This document shows, one piece after another, positions 1-9,791 of a stretch of 64,000 bases of DNA (its first letter is position 1; every line of letters begins with the position of its first letter). Below the pieces are notes generated by a model. That model worked only from the letters and a program-made list of their open reading frames with translations. It was not told where the DNA came from and ran no database searches. The stretch spans positions 62,001 through 126,000 of the forward strand of contig NZ_CP044543.1 in assembly GCF_008932115.1 (NCBI RefSeq), given 5' to 3'. Source of the stretch: Bradyrhizobium betae (GTDB lineage Bacteria > Pseudomonadota > Alphaproteobacteria > Rhizobiales > Xanthobacteraceae). The translations under genes were made by a program, and so were the position numbers.

Positions 1-1569
1 CCGCTGTTCTCGCGGATGGGCGTCGAGAGTCAGCTGGACGCGATGTTCTCGCCGACGGTGCAGCTGCGCTCCGGCGGCTATATCGTGATCAACCAGACCG
101 AGGCGCTGGTCTCGATCGACGTCAACTCCGGCCGATCGACCCGAGAGCATCACATCGAGGACACCGCGCTCAAGACCAATCTGGAGGCGTCCGAAGAGGT
201 CGCCCGCCAGCTTCGCCTGCGTGACCTCGCCGGCCTGATCGTCATCGACTTCATCGACATGGACGAGAAGCGCAACAACCGCGCGGTCGAGCGCAAGCTG
301 TCCGATTGCCTCAGGCAGGACCGCGCGCGCATCCAGGTCGGCCGCATCTCGCATTTCGGCCTGCTCGAGATGTCGCGCCAGCGCATCCGTGCCAGCATGC
401 TCGAGAGTTCGACTGATCCCTGCCCGCATTGCGGCGGCACCGGCCATTTGCGATCGGTGTCCTCGGTCGCGCTCCAGCTCCTGCGCGGCCTTGAAGAAAT
501 CCTGATGAAGGGCGCGACCCATAATCTGGTGGTCCGCACCCGCACCGACGTCGCGCTCTATGTGCTCAACCACAAGCGCGGTCATCTGCGCGATCTCGAA
601 AACGGCTTCAAGGTCTCTTTGTCGGTCATCGCCGACCCCAGCGTGAGCGGCCCGCAGGCCTATCTCATTGACCGCGGCGAGCAGGTGCACACGCTCGAAG
701 CCGCCAAGGCGCTGCTCGTGGCGCAGGCGGCCGTTAGCCCGCCGCTGGCCGTTGAAGAGGCCTATGACGACGAGGAATTCGATCCAGAGACCGAATCCGA
801 GGTCGAGACCGAGGAGACCGAAGGTCTCACCGAAGAGCAGGCTGCCGGCGACGCCGCGACCGAGCAGGACGGCCAGCGCCGCAAGCGCCGCCGCCGCCGC
901 CGCGGCCGTGGCCAGCGCGACGGTGAGCTTCGCGAGGACAGCCCGCCCACCCTTCCCGAACCGGCCATTGCGGCCGGCGAAGGCGAGGAGGATACCGAAT
1001 CCGAGCAGGATGGCGGCGAGGACGGCGAGGAGCAGGCAGCCCGTGGCGAGCAGCAGGGTAGCGGCGATCGCCGCCGCCGGCGCGGTCGCCGTGGCGGACG
1101 CCGTCGGCGCGGTGGCAACGAGGAAGGTCTCGCCGGCTCTATCGGCGACGAACTCGGCGGCAATGCGCCTCCGGAAGCGAGCGACGCCGTCGCCGATTTC
1201 GACGGGGCGAGCGGCGAGGCTGCGCCCTCGATCGCGCATTCCGAGCACGTCAACATTGTCGAGCCGCAGGTCGCTCAGCCTGAGCCACGCGTCGAGCCGC
1301 AAGCCGAAGCGCCGGCCCAGCCCCAGCTCCTGGTTGCAGACGAAGAGCCCGCCGACGATAAGGCCGCGCGGCGCCGCTCCACGGTCCGTGAAAAGGTGAG
1401 CTTCCTGTCGGGCAGCTCGAGCGAGCCCGCAGCACCGGTTGCATCGGCGCCGGAGCCGGTTGCTCCGCCTCCGCCTGCGCCTGAACCCGGACCGGAAGCG
1501 GCGACCGAAACATCGAGCGCACCGCGGCGCGCCGGCTGGTGGTCGCGCCGGTTCGGCGGCGGCGAATAA
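1..1569 (+). CDS. rne: Ribonuclease E/G, C-terminal part (5' end outside window)
   Basis: Endoribonuclease that processes rRNA and decays mRNA and scaffolds the degradosome. The reading frame is open from base 1, so the S1 domain and start lie upstream; 522 residues are visible. The two catalytic aspartates are at in-window residues 40 (VSIDVNSG) and 83 (IVIDF), and the zinc-link CPHC at 141-144. These spacings (43 and 101) equal those of D303, D346 and C404 in E. coli RNase E. After residue 245 the protein turns acidic, then arginine-rich (RRKRRRRRRGRG), then proline/alanine-rich, the low-complexity RNA- and partner-binding tail typical of alphaproteobacterial RNase E. A strong terminator follows. 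Confidence 0.97.
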   Translation, partial: PLFSRMGVESQLDAMFSPTVQLRSGGYIVINQTEALVSIDVNSGRSTREHHIEDTALKTNLEASEEVARQLRLRDLAGLIVIDFIDMDEKRNNRAVERKLSDCLRQDRARIQVGRISHFGLLEMSRQRIRASMLESSTDPCPHCGGTGHLRSVSSVALQLLRGLEEILMKGATHNLVVRTRTDVALYVLNHKRGHLRDLENGFKVSLSVIADPSVSGPQAYLIDRGEQVHTLEAAKALLVAQAAVSPPLAVEEAYDDEEFDPETESEVETEETEGLTEEQAAGDAATEQDGQRRKRRRRRRGRGQRDGELREDSPPTLPEPAIAAGEGEEDTESEQDGGEDGEEQAARGEQQGSGDRRRRRGRRGGRRRRGGNEEGLAGSIGDELGGNAPPEASDAVADFDGASGEAAPSIAHSEHVNIVEPQVAQPEPRVEPQAEAPAQPQLLVADEEPADDKAARRRSTVREKVSFLSGSSSEPAAPVASAPEPVAPPPPAPEPGPEAATETSSAPRRAGWWSRRFGGGE

Positions 1570-1585
1570 AAAGGGAATCCAGACG

Positions 1586-1612
1586 AAACCGCCCGGCCAA
1601 GCCGGGCGGTTT
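1586..1612 (+). terminator. Rho-independent terminator after rne
   Basis: Perfect inverted repeat AAACCGCCCGGC with a 3-base loop and GCCGGGCGGTTT, 16 bases after the rne stop and before the next start at 1634. The right arm ends in T residues. Confidence 0.85.
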
Positions 1613-1633
1613 TGATTTGGCGAGGTCATTCGA

Positions 1634-2866
1634 ATGAAAAGTGCGATCGTTCTCGGTGGCGGTATGGTGGGCGTGGGGGCCGCGCTCCATTTGCAACGGC
1701 GCGGCTGGTCGGTGATGCTGGTCGATCGCAGGGAGCCGGGCCGCGAGACCAGTTACGGCAATGCCGGCATGATCCAGGCGGAAGCCGTACGGCCCTATCC
1801 GATGCCGCGCGACCTCGCCACGCTGATGAAGATCGCGACCGGCCGCACCAACGACGTACGCTACAGCCTGTCCTCGCTTCACCTCCATATCGAGCCCCTG
1901 CTCCGCTATTGGTGGCATTCGGCGCCGAAGCGGCATCGCGAAGCGATCGCGGCGTGGGCGCGCCTGATCTCCTATGCGACCGGCGAGCACGACGTTCTCA
2001 TTCGCGAAGCCCATGCCGACAATCTCATCCGGCGCGCCGGCTACCGCATGCTGCATCGCGACCCCGCAGCATTCGATCTCGCGATCCAGACGGCGGAGGA
2101 AAACCGCCGCGATTTCGGCGTGAATTTTCGCGTGCTCTCGGGCAGCGAACTGACAAAGGCCGAGCCGATCCTGCGCGACGATCTCCCCGGCGCCATTCAC
2201 TGGCTCGACACCTGGACCGTGTCCGATCCCGGCGCGCTGGTCACGGCCTATGCCGATCTGTTCGAGCGCCTCGGCGGCACCATCCTGGTCGGCGATGCCC
2301 AGACCTTGCAGCAGACCGCGACCGGCTGGTCCGTCGACACGGACAGGGGCCGCATCGATGCCGCCGCAGCCGTCGTGACGCTCGGGCCGTGGTCGCCTGA
2401 TCTGTTGCAGAAGTTCGGCTACCGCATTCCGCTGGTGCGCAAGCGCGGCTACCACATGCATTACAGCGGCGGCAATTCGCTCGACCTGCCACTGGTCGAC
2501 ACCGCACGCGGCTACGCCATGGGCCCGATGGCCAAGGGCATCCGCATCACCACCGGCGCCGAGTTGACCGGGCCGGACGCGCTCGCAACACCCGTGCAGC
2601 TCACCAGCGCCGAAGCCTCCGGCCGCGAGCTGATCGACCTTGGCATGCGCGTCGAGCCTGATCCGTGGTTCGGCACGCGCCCCTGCACGCCCGACATGCT
2701 CCCCGTGCTCGGCCCCGCCCCGCGCCACCCCGGCCTCTGGATGAATTTCGGCCACGGCCACCAGGGCTTTACGCTCGGGCCGGCAACGGGACGCCTGCTC
2801 GCGGAGATGATGAACGGCGAGACGCCGGCGATCGATCCGGCGCCATACCGGCCGGACCGGTTCTAG
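1634..2866 (+). CDS. FAD-dependent D-amino acid dehydrogenase-like oxidoreductase (DadA family)
   Basis: 410-residue DAO-superfamily flavoprotein. The N-terminal Rossmann motif is [13 protein letters not shown] (residues 8-20), followed by the acidic ribose-binding VDRREPG and the family signature [10 protein letters not shown]. The C-terminal FAD contact is [15 protein letters not shown]. Length and motifs fit the DadA group that oxidises D-amino acids to 2-oxo acids at the membrane, but the substrate cannot be read from sequence; glycine or opine oxidases are alternatives. It has its own promoter space after the rne terminator. Its stop overlaps by 4 bases the stop of the convergent regulator. 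Confidence 0.88.
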   Translation: MKSAIVLGGGMVGVGAALHLQRRGWSVMLVDRREPGRETSYGNAGMIQAEAVRPYPMPRDLATLMKIATGRTNDVRYSLSSLHLHIEPLLRYWWHSAPKRHREAIAAWARLISYATGEHDVLIREAHADNLIRRAGYRMLHRDPAAFDLAIQTAEENRRDFGVNFRVLSGSELTKAEPILRDDLPGAIHWLDTWTVSDPGALVTAYADLFERLGGTILVGDAQTLQQTATGWSVDTDRGRIDAAAAVVTLGPWSPDLLQKFGYRIPLVRKRGYHMHYSGGNSLDLPLVDTARGYAMGPMAKGIRITTGAELTGPDALATPVQLTSAEASGRELIDLGMRVEPDPWFGTRPCTPDMLPVLGPAPRHPGLWMNFGHGHQGFTLGPATGRLLAEMMNGETPAIDPAPYRPDRF

Positions 2867-3693
2867 CGCTCGGCCATGAGCTTTTTGATCCGCTCGGCGT
2901 CCTCCGGCGTCGCCGGGTTGTAGACGATCATGCTGAGGTCGGAGCGGCCCTCGACGTTGAAGCTCGAATATTCGAACGACATGGTGCCGTGGACGGGGTG
3001 CCTCAGCCGCTTGGTGCCGTCGCCATGATGGCGCACGTCGTTGTCGCGCCAGAGCGCGGCGAATTCCGGGCTGGTGCGGCAGAGCTCGTCGACGAAATCG
3101 GCGACATGCGAGACGGCGCCTGCCCGCGCCGCGTCCGCCCTGAAGGCCGCCACCACGAAGCGGGCGACACTGTCCCAATCATATTGCGCAGCACGCACGC
3201 GCGGATCGCAGAAGATGAAGCGCAGGATGTTGCGCTGTCCCGGCGGGATCGCGCCATAGTCCGTCAGCACGACGCTCGCCGCCCGGTTCCAGGCGACGAC
3301 GTCCCAGGTCGCGGTCCGCACCAGCGCCGGGCTGAAGGCGAGCGCATCGAGCACGCGCTGCAGCCGTGGCGAGACGCCTTCCGTGGCCTGGTAACGCACC
3401 TCGGGCGGGCGACCGAGCCCAATCAGGAACAGATGCTCGCGCTCGACGTCGGTCAGCATCAGCGCACGGGCGATGCGGTCGAGCACGTCCGCCGACGGCG
3501 CCCCGCCGCGTCCCTGCTCCAGCCACGTGTACCAGGTCGCGCTGATATTGGCGCGCTGGGCCACCTCCTCGCGGCGCAGCCCGGGCGTGCGCCTCCGGCT
3601 GCCGGCCAAGCCGAACGCGGCGGCATCGAGCCGGGTGCGGCGGTCCTTCAGGTAGGTCCCGAGCAGGTTTTCGGCGGTCGTGGTCTCGCTCAT
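2863..3693 (-). CDS. XRE-family transcriptional regulator with MmyB-type ligand-binding domain
   Basis: 276 residues. The N-terminal helix-turn-helix (about residues 8-75) includes [27 protein letters not shown], the typical start of this family. The C-terminal part (about 100-276) is the MmyB-like PAS-related domain ([29 protein letters not shown]). Such proteins usually regulate a divergent oxidoreductase gene. Here an epimerase-like gene lies divergently 93 bases away, and two direct repeats (3708-3741) in the shared promoter region are the natural binding sites. Ligand unknown. Confidence 0.9.
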   Translation of the reverse strand: MSETTTAENLLGTYLKDRRTRLDAAAFGLAGSRRRTPGLRREEVAQRANISATWYTWLEQGRGGAPSADVLDRIARALMLTDVEREHLFLIGLGRPPEVRYQATEGVSPRLQRVLDALAFSPALVRTATWDVVAWNRAASVVLTDYGAIPPGQRNILRFIFCDPRVRAAQYDWDSVARFVVAAFRADAARAGAVSHVADFVDELCRTSPEFAALWRDNDVRHHGDGTKRLRHPVHGTMSFEYSSFNVEGRSDLSMIVYNPATPEDAERIKKLMAER

Positions 3694-3707
3694 CCTGTTA
3701 GCTATTA

Positions 3708-3741
3708 TACCCTGATAATATCACTACTTTACCCGGATAAT
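3708..3741. promoter_or_regulatory. Direct-repeat operator candidate between XRE regulator and epimerase-like gene
   Basis: TACCCTGATAAT (3708-3719) and TACCCGGATAAT (3730-3741) differ at one base and start 22 bases apart, about two helical turns. They lie in the 93-base divergent intergenic region. GATAAT within each resembles a -10 element, so a bound regulator would cover the promoter. Confidence 0.6.
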
Positions 3742-3786
3742 CGTAGCGCAGATGGTTGCCGCCACCAACCCTCTGGAGATTGCCTC

Positions 3787-4665
3787 ATGCGTGTATTCGT
3801 CACCGGCGCCACCGGCTTCGTCGGCTCCGCCGTCGTGCGGGACCTGATCGCCGCCGGCCACAGCGTCACCGGCCTGGCCCGCTCGGACGCGGGGGCCGCG
3901 ACGCTCGCGGCCATGGGCGCCGGCGTCCATCGCGGCTCGCTGGAAGATCATGCGTCGCTGCGCAGCGGCGCGGCCGCCTCCGACGGTGTCCTGCACCTCG
4001 GCTTCAATCATGACTTCTCGAAATTCCTCGACAATTGCGAGCTGGACCATCGCGCCATCCTGGCGCTCGGCGAGGAGTTGAAGGGCTCCGAACGGCCGCT
4101 CATCGTCACCTCAGGCGTCGCCCTGCTCGCGCCCGGACGGCTCGCGACCGAGGACGACGATGCCGCCAAACACTTCCCGCGCGTGTCGGAATCGGCCGCG
4201 TTGTCGCTGGCCGGCGTCCGCGCCGCCGCGGTCCGGCTTCCACCGTCCACGCATGGTGAAGGCGATCACGGCTTCGTTCCGATCCTCATCAATCTCGCGC
4301 GCGAGAAAGGCGTGGCCGCCTATATCGGCGACGGCAGCAACCGCTGGCCGGCCGCGCATCGCATCGATGCCGCGCGCGTCTACCGCCTCGCGCTGGAGCA
4401 AGGTGCCACCGCGAAGCACTATCATGCGATCGCCGAGGAAGGCGTGCCGTTCAAGGCGATTGTGGAAGTGATCGGCCGGCGGCTCGGCGTGCCCGTGGTC
4501 TCGAAATCCGCGGATGAAGCCGAAGCGCATTTCGGCTGGTTCGCGCGGTTCGCATCCGTCGACGTTCCGACCTCGAGTGCGAAGACGCGCGCTTTGCTCG
4601 GCTGGGAGCCCAAGGAAAAAGGGCTGATCGAGGATCTCGACCAGCCCTATTACTTCAAGGTCTGA
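3787..4665 (+). CDS. NAD-dependent epimerase/dehydratase-type atypical SDR
   Basis: 292 residues. The start ATG at 3787 puts the Rossmann motif [11 protein letters not shown] at residues 7-17, as expected. The protein resembles atypical short-chain dehydrogenases (NmrA / nucleoside-diphosphate-sugar epimerase-like) found beside MmyB-type regulators: a SLEDHASL segment, SGVAL after strand 5, and a C-terminal [12 protein letters not shown] tail. The usual YxxxK dyad is not evident, so the catalytic class is uncertain. It is divergent from the XRE regulator and is probably its target. The frame stays open far upstream, but that part is antisense to the regulator and has no conserved domain. Confidence 0.88.
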   Translation: MRVFVTGATGFVGSAVVRDLIAAGHSVTGLARSDAGAATLAAMGAGVHRGSLEDHASLRSGAAASDGVLHLGFNHDFSKFLDNCELDHRAILALGEELKGSERPLIVTSGVALLAPGRLATEDDDAAKHFPRVSESAALSLAGVRAAAVRLPPSTHGEGDHGFVPILINLAREKGVAAYIGDGSNRWPAAHRIDAARVYRLALEQGATAKHYHAIAEEGVPFKAIVEVIGRRLGVPVVSKSADEAEAHFGWFARFASVDVPTSSAKTRALLGWEPKEKGLIEDLDQPYYFKV

Positions 4666-4699
4666 CGGCGCGTTGCGCCGTCCAAGACAGCAGACATTC

Positions 4700-4807
4700 C
4701 CGTCACTCTGAGGTGGCCGCGCCAGCGGCCCTCGAAGGGCGACGGCCCGGCCGCATCTCGGCCGTGCATCCTTCGAGGCTCGCTCCGCTCGCGCCTCAGG
4801 ATGACGG
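4700..4807. repeat. Dispersed palindromic intergenic repeat
   Basis: About 108 bases between two convergent genes. The outer arms are CCGTCACTCTGAGG (4700-4713) and CCTCAGGATGACGG (4794-4807), complementary except at two positions. Inner arms CCTCGAAGG and CCTTCGAGG nest inside. I recognise this layout as a common Bradyrhizobium intergenic repeat; copy number is not checked. Confidence 0.6.
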
Positions 4808-4818
4808 ATCGAACAAGA

Positions 4819-6156
4819 TCAGTCCGTCGTGATCGCGGTTTCCATGTCGGTCGGATCGATCTGCCTGGCGAGGGCAGCATTGAGCTTGTCGCGATCGAGC
4901 TCGCCCTCCCACCAGGCGACGATCACGCAGGCTACGCCGTTGCCGCAGAGGTTGGTCAGCGCGCGGCACTCGCTCATGAACTTGTCGATGCCGAGCACGA
5001 TCGCCATGCCCGGCACGAGCCGCGGATCGACCACGGCCAGCGTGGCGGCGAGCGTGATGAAGCCGGCGCCGGTGATGCCGGAAGCGCCCTTCGAGGTCAG
5101 CATCGCCACGACCAGGATCGTGAGCTGCTGGGCGAAGGTGAGGTCGAAACCAAGTGCCTGCGCGATGAAGAGCGTCGCCAGCGTCATGTAGATGTTGGTG
5201 CCGTCAAGGTTGAACGAATAGCCCGTGGGCACCACGAGGCCGACCACCGACTTGGAGCAGCCGAGCCGCTCGAGCTTTTCCATCAGCGACGGCAGCGCGC
5301 TTTCCGACGACGAGGTGCCGAGCACGATCAGCAGTTCGTCCTTGATGTAGGCCAGGAACTTGAAGATCGAGAATCCGGCGAACCGCGCGATGATGCCGAG
5401 CACGACGAAGATGAACAGCGCGGCGGTGACGTAGAACGTGGCGATCAGCCCGATCAGGTTGAGGATCGCGCCGGTGCCGAACTTGCCGATCGTGTAGGCC
5501 ATCGCGCCGAACGCGCCGATAGGCGCCGCACGCATCACGATGGAGATGACGCCGAACACCGCGTGCGCGGCGTCGTCGATGAAGCTGCGGATGGTGTGGC
5601 CGCGCTCGCCGAGGCTCATGATCGCGAAGCCGAACAGCACCGAGAACAGCAGCACCTGCAGGATCTCGCCCTGCGCGAAGGCGCCGACCACGGTGTCCGG
5701 AATGATATGCAGCACGAAGTCGACAGACTTCTGACCGGCGGCCTGCTTGGCGTAATTTGCAACCGCCGCCTCGTTGGCCGCCGCATTGCCGAAGCCTGCG
5801 CCCGGCTTCACCAGATTGCCGATGATGAGTCCGATCACCAGGGCGAATGTCGAGACGACCTCGAAATAGACCAGCGCCTTGACGCCGATGCGTCCGACCT
5901 TCTTGGCGTCCTGGATGTGGGCGATGCCCGAGACCACGGTGCAGAAGATGATCGGGGCGATCACCATCTTGATCAGCTTGATGAAGCCGTCGCCGAGCGC
6001 CTTGATCCACTCATTGGTGGCGACCGAGGGCCAGAGCCAGCCGACGATGGCGCCGAGCACGATGGCGATCAGCACCTGGACATAGAGGACCTTGTACCAC
6101 GGCTTGGCCGCGCTTGGCGCGACCGGCGTTCCCGCCGTCATCGTTGTCGTCGTCAT
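4819..6156 (-). CDS. dctA: C4-dicarboxylate:cation symporter DctA
   Basis: 445-residue inner-membrane transporter of the DAACS family that takes up succinate, malate and fumarate. Visible hallmarks are the serine-rich re-entrant loop [14 protein letters not shown], the [15 protein letters not shown] motif of TM7, and the C-terminal [15 protein letters not shown]. Length matches DctA (about 440). An SD-like run GAGGGGGGAG precedes the ATG. The gene stands alone; no dctBD two-component genes are nearby. In rhizobia DctA feeds bacteroids, but this copy may serve free-living growth. Confidence 0.95.
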   Translation of the reverse strand: MTTTTMTAGTPVAPSAAKPWYKVLYVQVLIAIVLGAIVGWLWPSVATNEWIKALGDGFIKLIKMVIAPIIFCTVVSGIAHIQDAKKVGRIGVKALVYFEVVSTFALVIGLIIGNLVKPGAGFGNAAANEAAVANYAKQAAGQKSVDFVLHIIPDTVVGAFAQGEILQVLLFSVLFGFAIMSLGERGHTIRSFIDDAAHAVFGVISIVMRAAPIGAFGAMAYTIGKFGTGAILNLIGLIATFYVTAALFIFVVLGIIARFAGFSIFKFLAYIKDELLIVLGTSSSESALPSLMEKLERLGCSKSVVGLVVPTGYSFNLDGTNIYMTLATLFIAQALGFDLTFAQQLTILVVAMLTSKGASGITGAGFITLAATLAVVDPRLVPGMAIVLGIDKFMSECRALTNLCGNGVACVIVAWWEGELDRDKLNAALARQIDPTDMETAITTD

Positions 6157-6240
6157 CGTCTCACTCCCCCCTCAAACTCAGAGGCCAGCCAAGATCAACT
6201 TGGCCGGCCCTGTCAATTGGAACTGGTCGGAATCGACGCC

Positions 6241-6849
6241 TTACCGGCGATCGACGATCCGGCGCGCCGCCGGCATCAGTGTCGCGCCAAGCGCGTTCTT
6301 GACCAGCGAGCCGGCGATGAACGGCAACAAGCCGACCTGCCAGGCCTTGGCCACGCCAAGACCGAGACCAAAGGCCAGCCAGCCGAAGCCCGCGGCCAGA
6401 ATGACGACGTGGCCGACCGCCATCGCCGCAAACAGCCGCACGACGCTGCGATCCCAGCCGCGCTCGGCGAGCCAGCCGGTGACGAAGGCAGCACCAATGA
6501 AGCCGAACAGATAGCCGGCGGTCGGGCCGACCAGCGGTGCAATCCCACCGACCGGGCCGGCGAACACCGGCAGCCCCATCGCGCCTTCGGCGAGGTAGGC
6601 GATCATGGTTGCGCTGCCGAGGCGCCAGCCATAGGCGGCGCCGATCATCAGCACCACCAGCGTCTGCAACGTCATGGGCACATACGGCAGCGGCAGGTTC
6701 ACCTTGGCCGACAACGTCATCAAGGCGGTGCCGAGCGCGATCAGCACCACGGCGCGCAAGGCGCCTACGCTTTCGCCCGGACGGGTCGGCCACATCATTG
6801 CGGCGAGAGGAGAATGAGGGACGACGGTGGGCGCGGAACGGTCAGACAA
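6241..6849 (-). CDS. bioY: Biotin transporter S-component BioY
   Basis: 202 residues with about six membrane helices. Family motifs include the N-terminal KVNLPLPYVPMTLQTL, GLPVFAGPVGGIAPLVGPTAGYLFGF and the C-terminal PFIAGSLVKNALGATL. BioY is the membrane biotin-binding unit of ECF-type uptake and works alone in many alphaproteobacteria; no EcfA or EcfT genes are adjacent. The chosen start is TTG at 6849 because GGAG lies six bases upstream; an ATG at about residue 18 is the alternative. It follows the aminotransferase by 32 bases and is likely co-transcribed. No BioR site was recognised. Confidence 0.93.
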   Translation of the reverse strand: MSDRSAPTVVPHSPLAAMMWPTRPGESVGALRAVVLIALGTALMTLSAKVNLPLPYVPMTLQTLVVLMIGAAYGWRLGSATMIAYLAEGAMGLPVFAGPVGGIAPLVGPTAGYLFGFIGAAFVTGWLAERGWDRSVVRLFAAMAVGHVVILAAGFGWLAFGLGLGVAKAWQVGLLPFIAGSLVKNALGATLMPAARRIVDRR

Positions 6850-6881
6850 GATGCACTCCAGAAGGCTGTCGAAACTGGCGG

Positions 6882-8069
6882 CTATTTAAGCCAGTGAGCG
6901 ATCCGGTCAACCGCCTCCCGCATCTCATCAGCCGAGCGTGCATAGGAGAGCCGTACGAATGAGCGGCCGTGGATGGGGTCGAAATCGAGCCCTGGCGTTG
7001 CCGCAACATGGGCCTGCTCGAGCATCTGCTTGGCGAACTCGAAACTGTCGGAGGTGAAGTCGGAGACGTCGGCGTAGAGATAGAAGGCGCCATCGGCAGG
7101 CAGGAACTTGCTGAGGCCAGCCTTGGGCAGTCCCTCGATCAGAATCCGCCGGTTTTCCTGATAGCCGTGCTTGATCTCCTCCATCTCGGCCGCACCGTCG
7201 AAGGCCGCTTCGGCCGCGATCTGCGACAGCGACGGCACCGAGATCGACAGGTTCTGCTGGAGCCGTTCGATCGGCCGCACCAGCACGTCAGGCACGACCA
7301 TCCAGCCGACGCGCCAGCCGGTCATGCAAAAATACTTCGAGAACGAGTTGATCACGAGTGCGTGCTCGGACAGCGAGGCTGCTGTCACCGCCGGAAATGC
7401 GTAATCGAGCCCGTGATAGATCTCGTCGGAGATGAAGCGGATGCCGGCGTCCTCTGACGCCGCGATCAGGCCGGCGAGCGCCTCGCGGGACATCATCGTG
7501 CCCGTCGGGTTGGCCGGGCTTCCGACCAGCACGCCCTTCAGCGGCGCCTTGCGATGAGCGGCCAGCAGCGCCTCGCCGGTCAGCGCGTGGCGCGTCTCGT
7601 TGGTGGTCTCGATCAGCACCGGCTCGCAGCCGAGCGCGGTCAGGATATGACGGTAAGGCGGATAGCCCGGCACAGTCACGGCGACGCGATCGCCGGGCTC
7701 GAACATCGACAGGAAAGCGAGGATGAACCCGCCGGACGAGCCTGTGGTCACCACGATCCGCTCGGGGCTGACGTCGCAGCCATAGGCATCACGATAATGC
7801 TGCGCGATGCGTGCGCGCAGGCTGGGGATGCCGAGCGCAGAGGTATAATCGATCCGCCCCGCCTCAAGCGCCGCATGGGCGGCCGCAACCGCGGTCTTCG
7901 GAGCGCCCGTCGCGGGCTGGCCGACCTCCATATGGATGACATGGCCTCCGGCCGCCTCGATTCGGGCTGCCGCGGCCATTACGTCCATCACCATGAACGG
8001 GGGGACGTCGCTGCGGCGGGAGGGCTCGAGCCACTGCCCCAACCGGTTCCTCAATGTCGCATCGTGCAT
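6882..8069 (-). CDS. PLP-dependent class I/II aminotransferase
   Basis: 395 residues, fold-type I. The Schiff-base lysine is K245 in SFSKYFCMTGWRVGW. Other family residues are GSSGGFILAF (cofactor phosphate), SPANPTGTMMS and the C-terminal FVRLSYA arginine. It resembles the aspartate/aromatic or alanine aminotransferases common upstream of the M48 protease in Rhizobiales, but the amino donor cannot be deduced. The gene is divergent from the M48 protease gene and probably the first gene of a unit with bioY. Confidence 0.9.
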   Translation of the reverse strand: MHDATLRNRLGQWLEPSRRSDVPPFMVMDVMAAAARIEAAGGHVIHMEVGQPATGAPKTAVAAAHAALEAGRIDYTSALGIPSLRARIAQHYRDAYGCDVSPERIVVTTGSSGGFILAFLSMFEPGDRVAVTVPGYPPYRHILTALGCEPVLIETTNETRHALTGEALLAAHRKAPLKGVLVGSPANPTGTMMSREALAGLIAASEDAGIRFISDEIYHGLDYAFPAVTAASLSEHALVINSFSKYFCMTGWRVGWMVVPDVLVRPIERLQQNLSISVPSLSQIAAEAAFDGAAEMEEIKHGYQENRRILIEGLPKAGLSKFLPADGAFYLYADVSDFTSDSFEFAKQMLEQAHVAATPGLDFDPIHGRSFVRLSYARSADEMREAVDRIAHWLK

Positions 8070-8244
8070 CGAATTCTGCTATTTCGCTGGCGAACCGGTC
8101 GGTTCCGGTCCGGGAAACGGGGCGCTTGCGCCCCAGACTGGCCGCATTGTACGGCTCATAAGGATACGGCTTGGAAGGGCATATCGCGTATCCGGTCCGC
8201 CGCCAATCGCCAAAACCAAACACCAAACCGCTTTTCAAGACCGT

Positions 8245-8282
8245 TTGACCAAGCCCCTTGTTGACCAAGCCCCTTGTTGACC
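8245..8282 (+). repeat. 16-base tandem repeat in the leader of the M48 protease gene
   Basis: TTGACCAAGCCCCTTG occurs twice without mismatch (8245-8260, 8261-8276), followed by the first six bases of a third copy. It ends 12 bases before the protease ATG, where the ribosome binding site should be. Confidence 0.8.
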
Positions 8283-8293
8283 ATGTCCGCCTG

Positions 8294-9694
8294 ATGTTGC
8301 TCCAGATCGCTTTGCGCAAGACGGCCACTGCCCTCACCGCCCTCGTCACCGCGGCGGCGATCGCGCTGTTACCGATGCCGGCGGCGCATGCGCAGGGCAA
8401 GGGGCCACCGGTCTTGCGCGACACCGAGACCGAGCAGTTACTGCGCGAATATACCCGACCGATCCTGCGCGCCGCCGGCCTGGAGAAGCAGAACATCCAG
8501 ATGGTGATCGTCAACGATGGCTCGTTCAACGCCTTCGTCGCCGACGGCCGCCGCATCTTCGTCAATTACGGCGCGATCCTGCAGTCGGAGACGCCGAACC
8601 AGATCATCGGGGTGCTCGCGCACGAGACCGGGCATCTGGCCGGCGGCCATCTGTCCAAGCTGCGCGAGCAGCTCGCCAACGCCCAGACCCAGATGATCAT
8701 CGCGATGCTGCTCGGCGCCGGCGCGATGGTCGCCGGCACCACACGTGGCAGCAGCGCCGGCAACAACGGGCTTGCCAATGCCGGCGCCGCCGCGATCGCG
8801 GGCCCCCAGGAGATGATCCGCCGGACGCTGCTGTCCTACCAGCGCCAGCAGGAGGAGAATGCCGACCGCGCCGGCGTCAAGTTCCTGACCGCGACCCAGC
8901 AATCGCCGAAGGGCATGTACGAGACCTTCAAGCGCTTCACCAGCGAGAGCCTGTTCGCCGCGCGCGGCGCTGATCCCTATCTGCAGTCGCACCCGATGCC
9001 CGCCGAGCGCGTCGCCTCGCTTCAGGAGTTCGCCAGCTCGAGCCCCTATTGGGACAAGAAGGACGATCCGGCGCTGCAGCTCCGCCACGACATGGTGCGC
9101 GCCAAGATCTCGGCCTTCATGGAACGGCCGGAGACCGTGTATCGCCGCTATCCGCAGACCAACGACAGCATGCCGGCACGCTATGCCCGTGCCATCAGCA
9201 CCTATCTGCACGGTGATCTGCGCAGCGCGCTCGCCCAGATCGACGCGCTGATCCAGGTCCAGCCCAACAACGCGTATTTCTACGAGGTCCGCGGCCAGGC
9301 CCTGCTGGAGAGCGGCAAGCCTGCCGAGGCGATTCCTGCCCTGCGCAAGGCAGTGCAGCTCTCGAACAATTCGCCCCTCATCGAGATGTTACTTGGGCAG
9401 GCTCTGGTTGGAACTGATAATAAGGCCTACACGGACGACGCCGTTCGGATTCTCCGCGCCGCGGTGGCACGGGAGCCCGAGGCTGTGCTCGGCTATACCC
9501 AGCTTGCGATGGCCTATGGCCGGAAGGGCGACTATGCCGAGGCCGATCTGGCGTCCGCGCAGGCCGCTTACTTGCGCGGCGACAACAAGACCGCCCGCGA
9601 GCTCGCCACGCGCGCAAAAACCCGTTTCGCCGTCGGCACGCCCGGATGGGTCAAGGCCGACGACATCGTGGCGGCCAAGCCGTCCCGAAACTAG
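8294..9694 (+). CDS. Periplasmic M48 metalloprotease with TPR domain (BepA/YfgC-like)
   Basis: 466 residues. The start ATG at 8294 gives an immediate signal peptide ending AAHAQ near residue 34; the frame extends 12 codons further 5' to a TTG inside a tandem repeat. The zinc site is HETGH at residues 110-114 and the distal glutamate lies in EENADRAG. Residues about 300-450 form TPR repeats. This architecture is that of BepA, which degrades or assists misfolded outer-membrane proteins. The neighbour downstream is a periplasmic DsbA-like protein, consistent with envelope quality control. Confidence 0.92.
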   Translation: MLLQIALRKTATALTALVTAAAIALLPMPAAHAQGKGPPVLRDTETEQLLREYTRPILRAAGLEKQNIQMVIVNDGSFNAFVADGRRIFVNYGAILQSETPNQIIGVLAHETGHLAGGHLSKLREQLANAQTQMIIAMLLGAGAMVAGTTRGSSAGNNGLANAGAAAIAGPQEMIRRTLLSYQRQQEENADRAGVKFLTATQQSPKGMYETFKRFTSESLFAARGADPYLQSHPMPAERVASLQEFASSSPYWDKKDDPALQLRHDMVRAKISAFMERPETVYRRYPQTNDSMPARYARAISTYLHGDLRSALAQIDALIQVQPNNAYFYEVRGQALLESGKPAEAIPALRKAVQLSNNSPLIEMLLGQALVGTDNKAYTDDAVRILRAAVAREPEAVLGYTQLAMAYGRKGDYAEADLASAQAAYLRGDNKTARELATRAKTRFAVGTPGWVKADDIVAAKPSRN

Positions 9695-9791
9695 CTCGAC
9701 CCGAACGACGCCTGACACCACGACGTCACGACCCAAGCTTAAGTCCCCCGGGACGTTTTCCGAAACCTGCTTTGGATAAGAGGATTTGCCT

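Noticed and set aside
1250..3178. A 642-codon open frame opposite the DadA-like gene
   Set aside because: No domain; opposite a clear flavoprotein gene and overlapping the XRE regulator.
4801..6897. A 698-codon open frame opposite dctA and bioY
   Set aside because: Low-complexity product rich in D, H, R and Q typical of an antisense reading; the minus-strand genes are certain.
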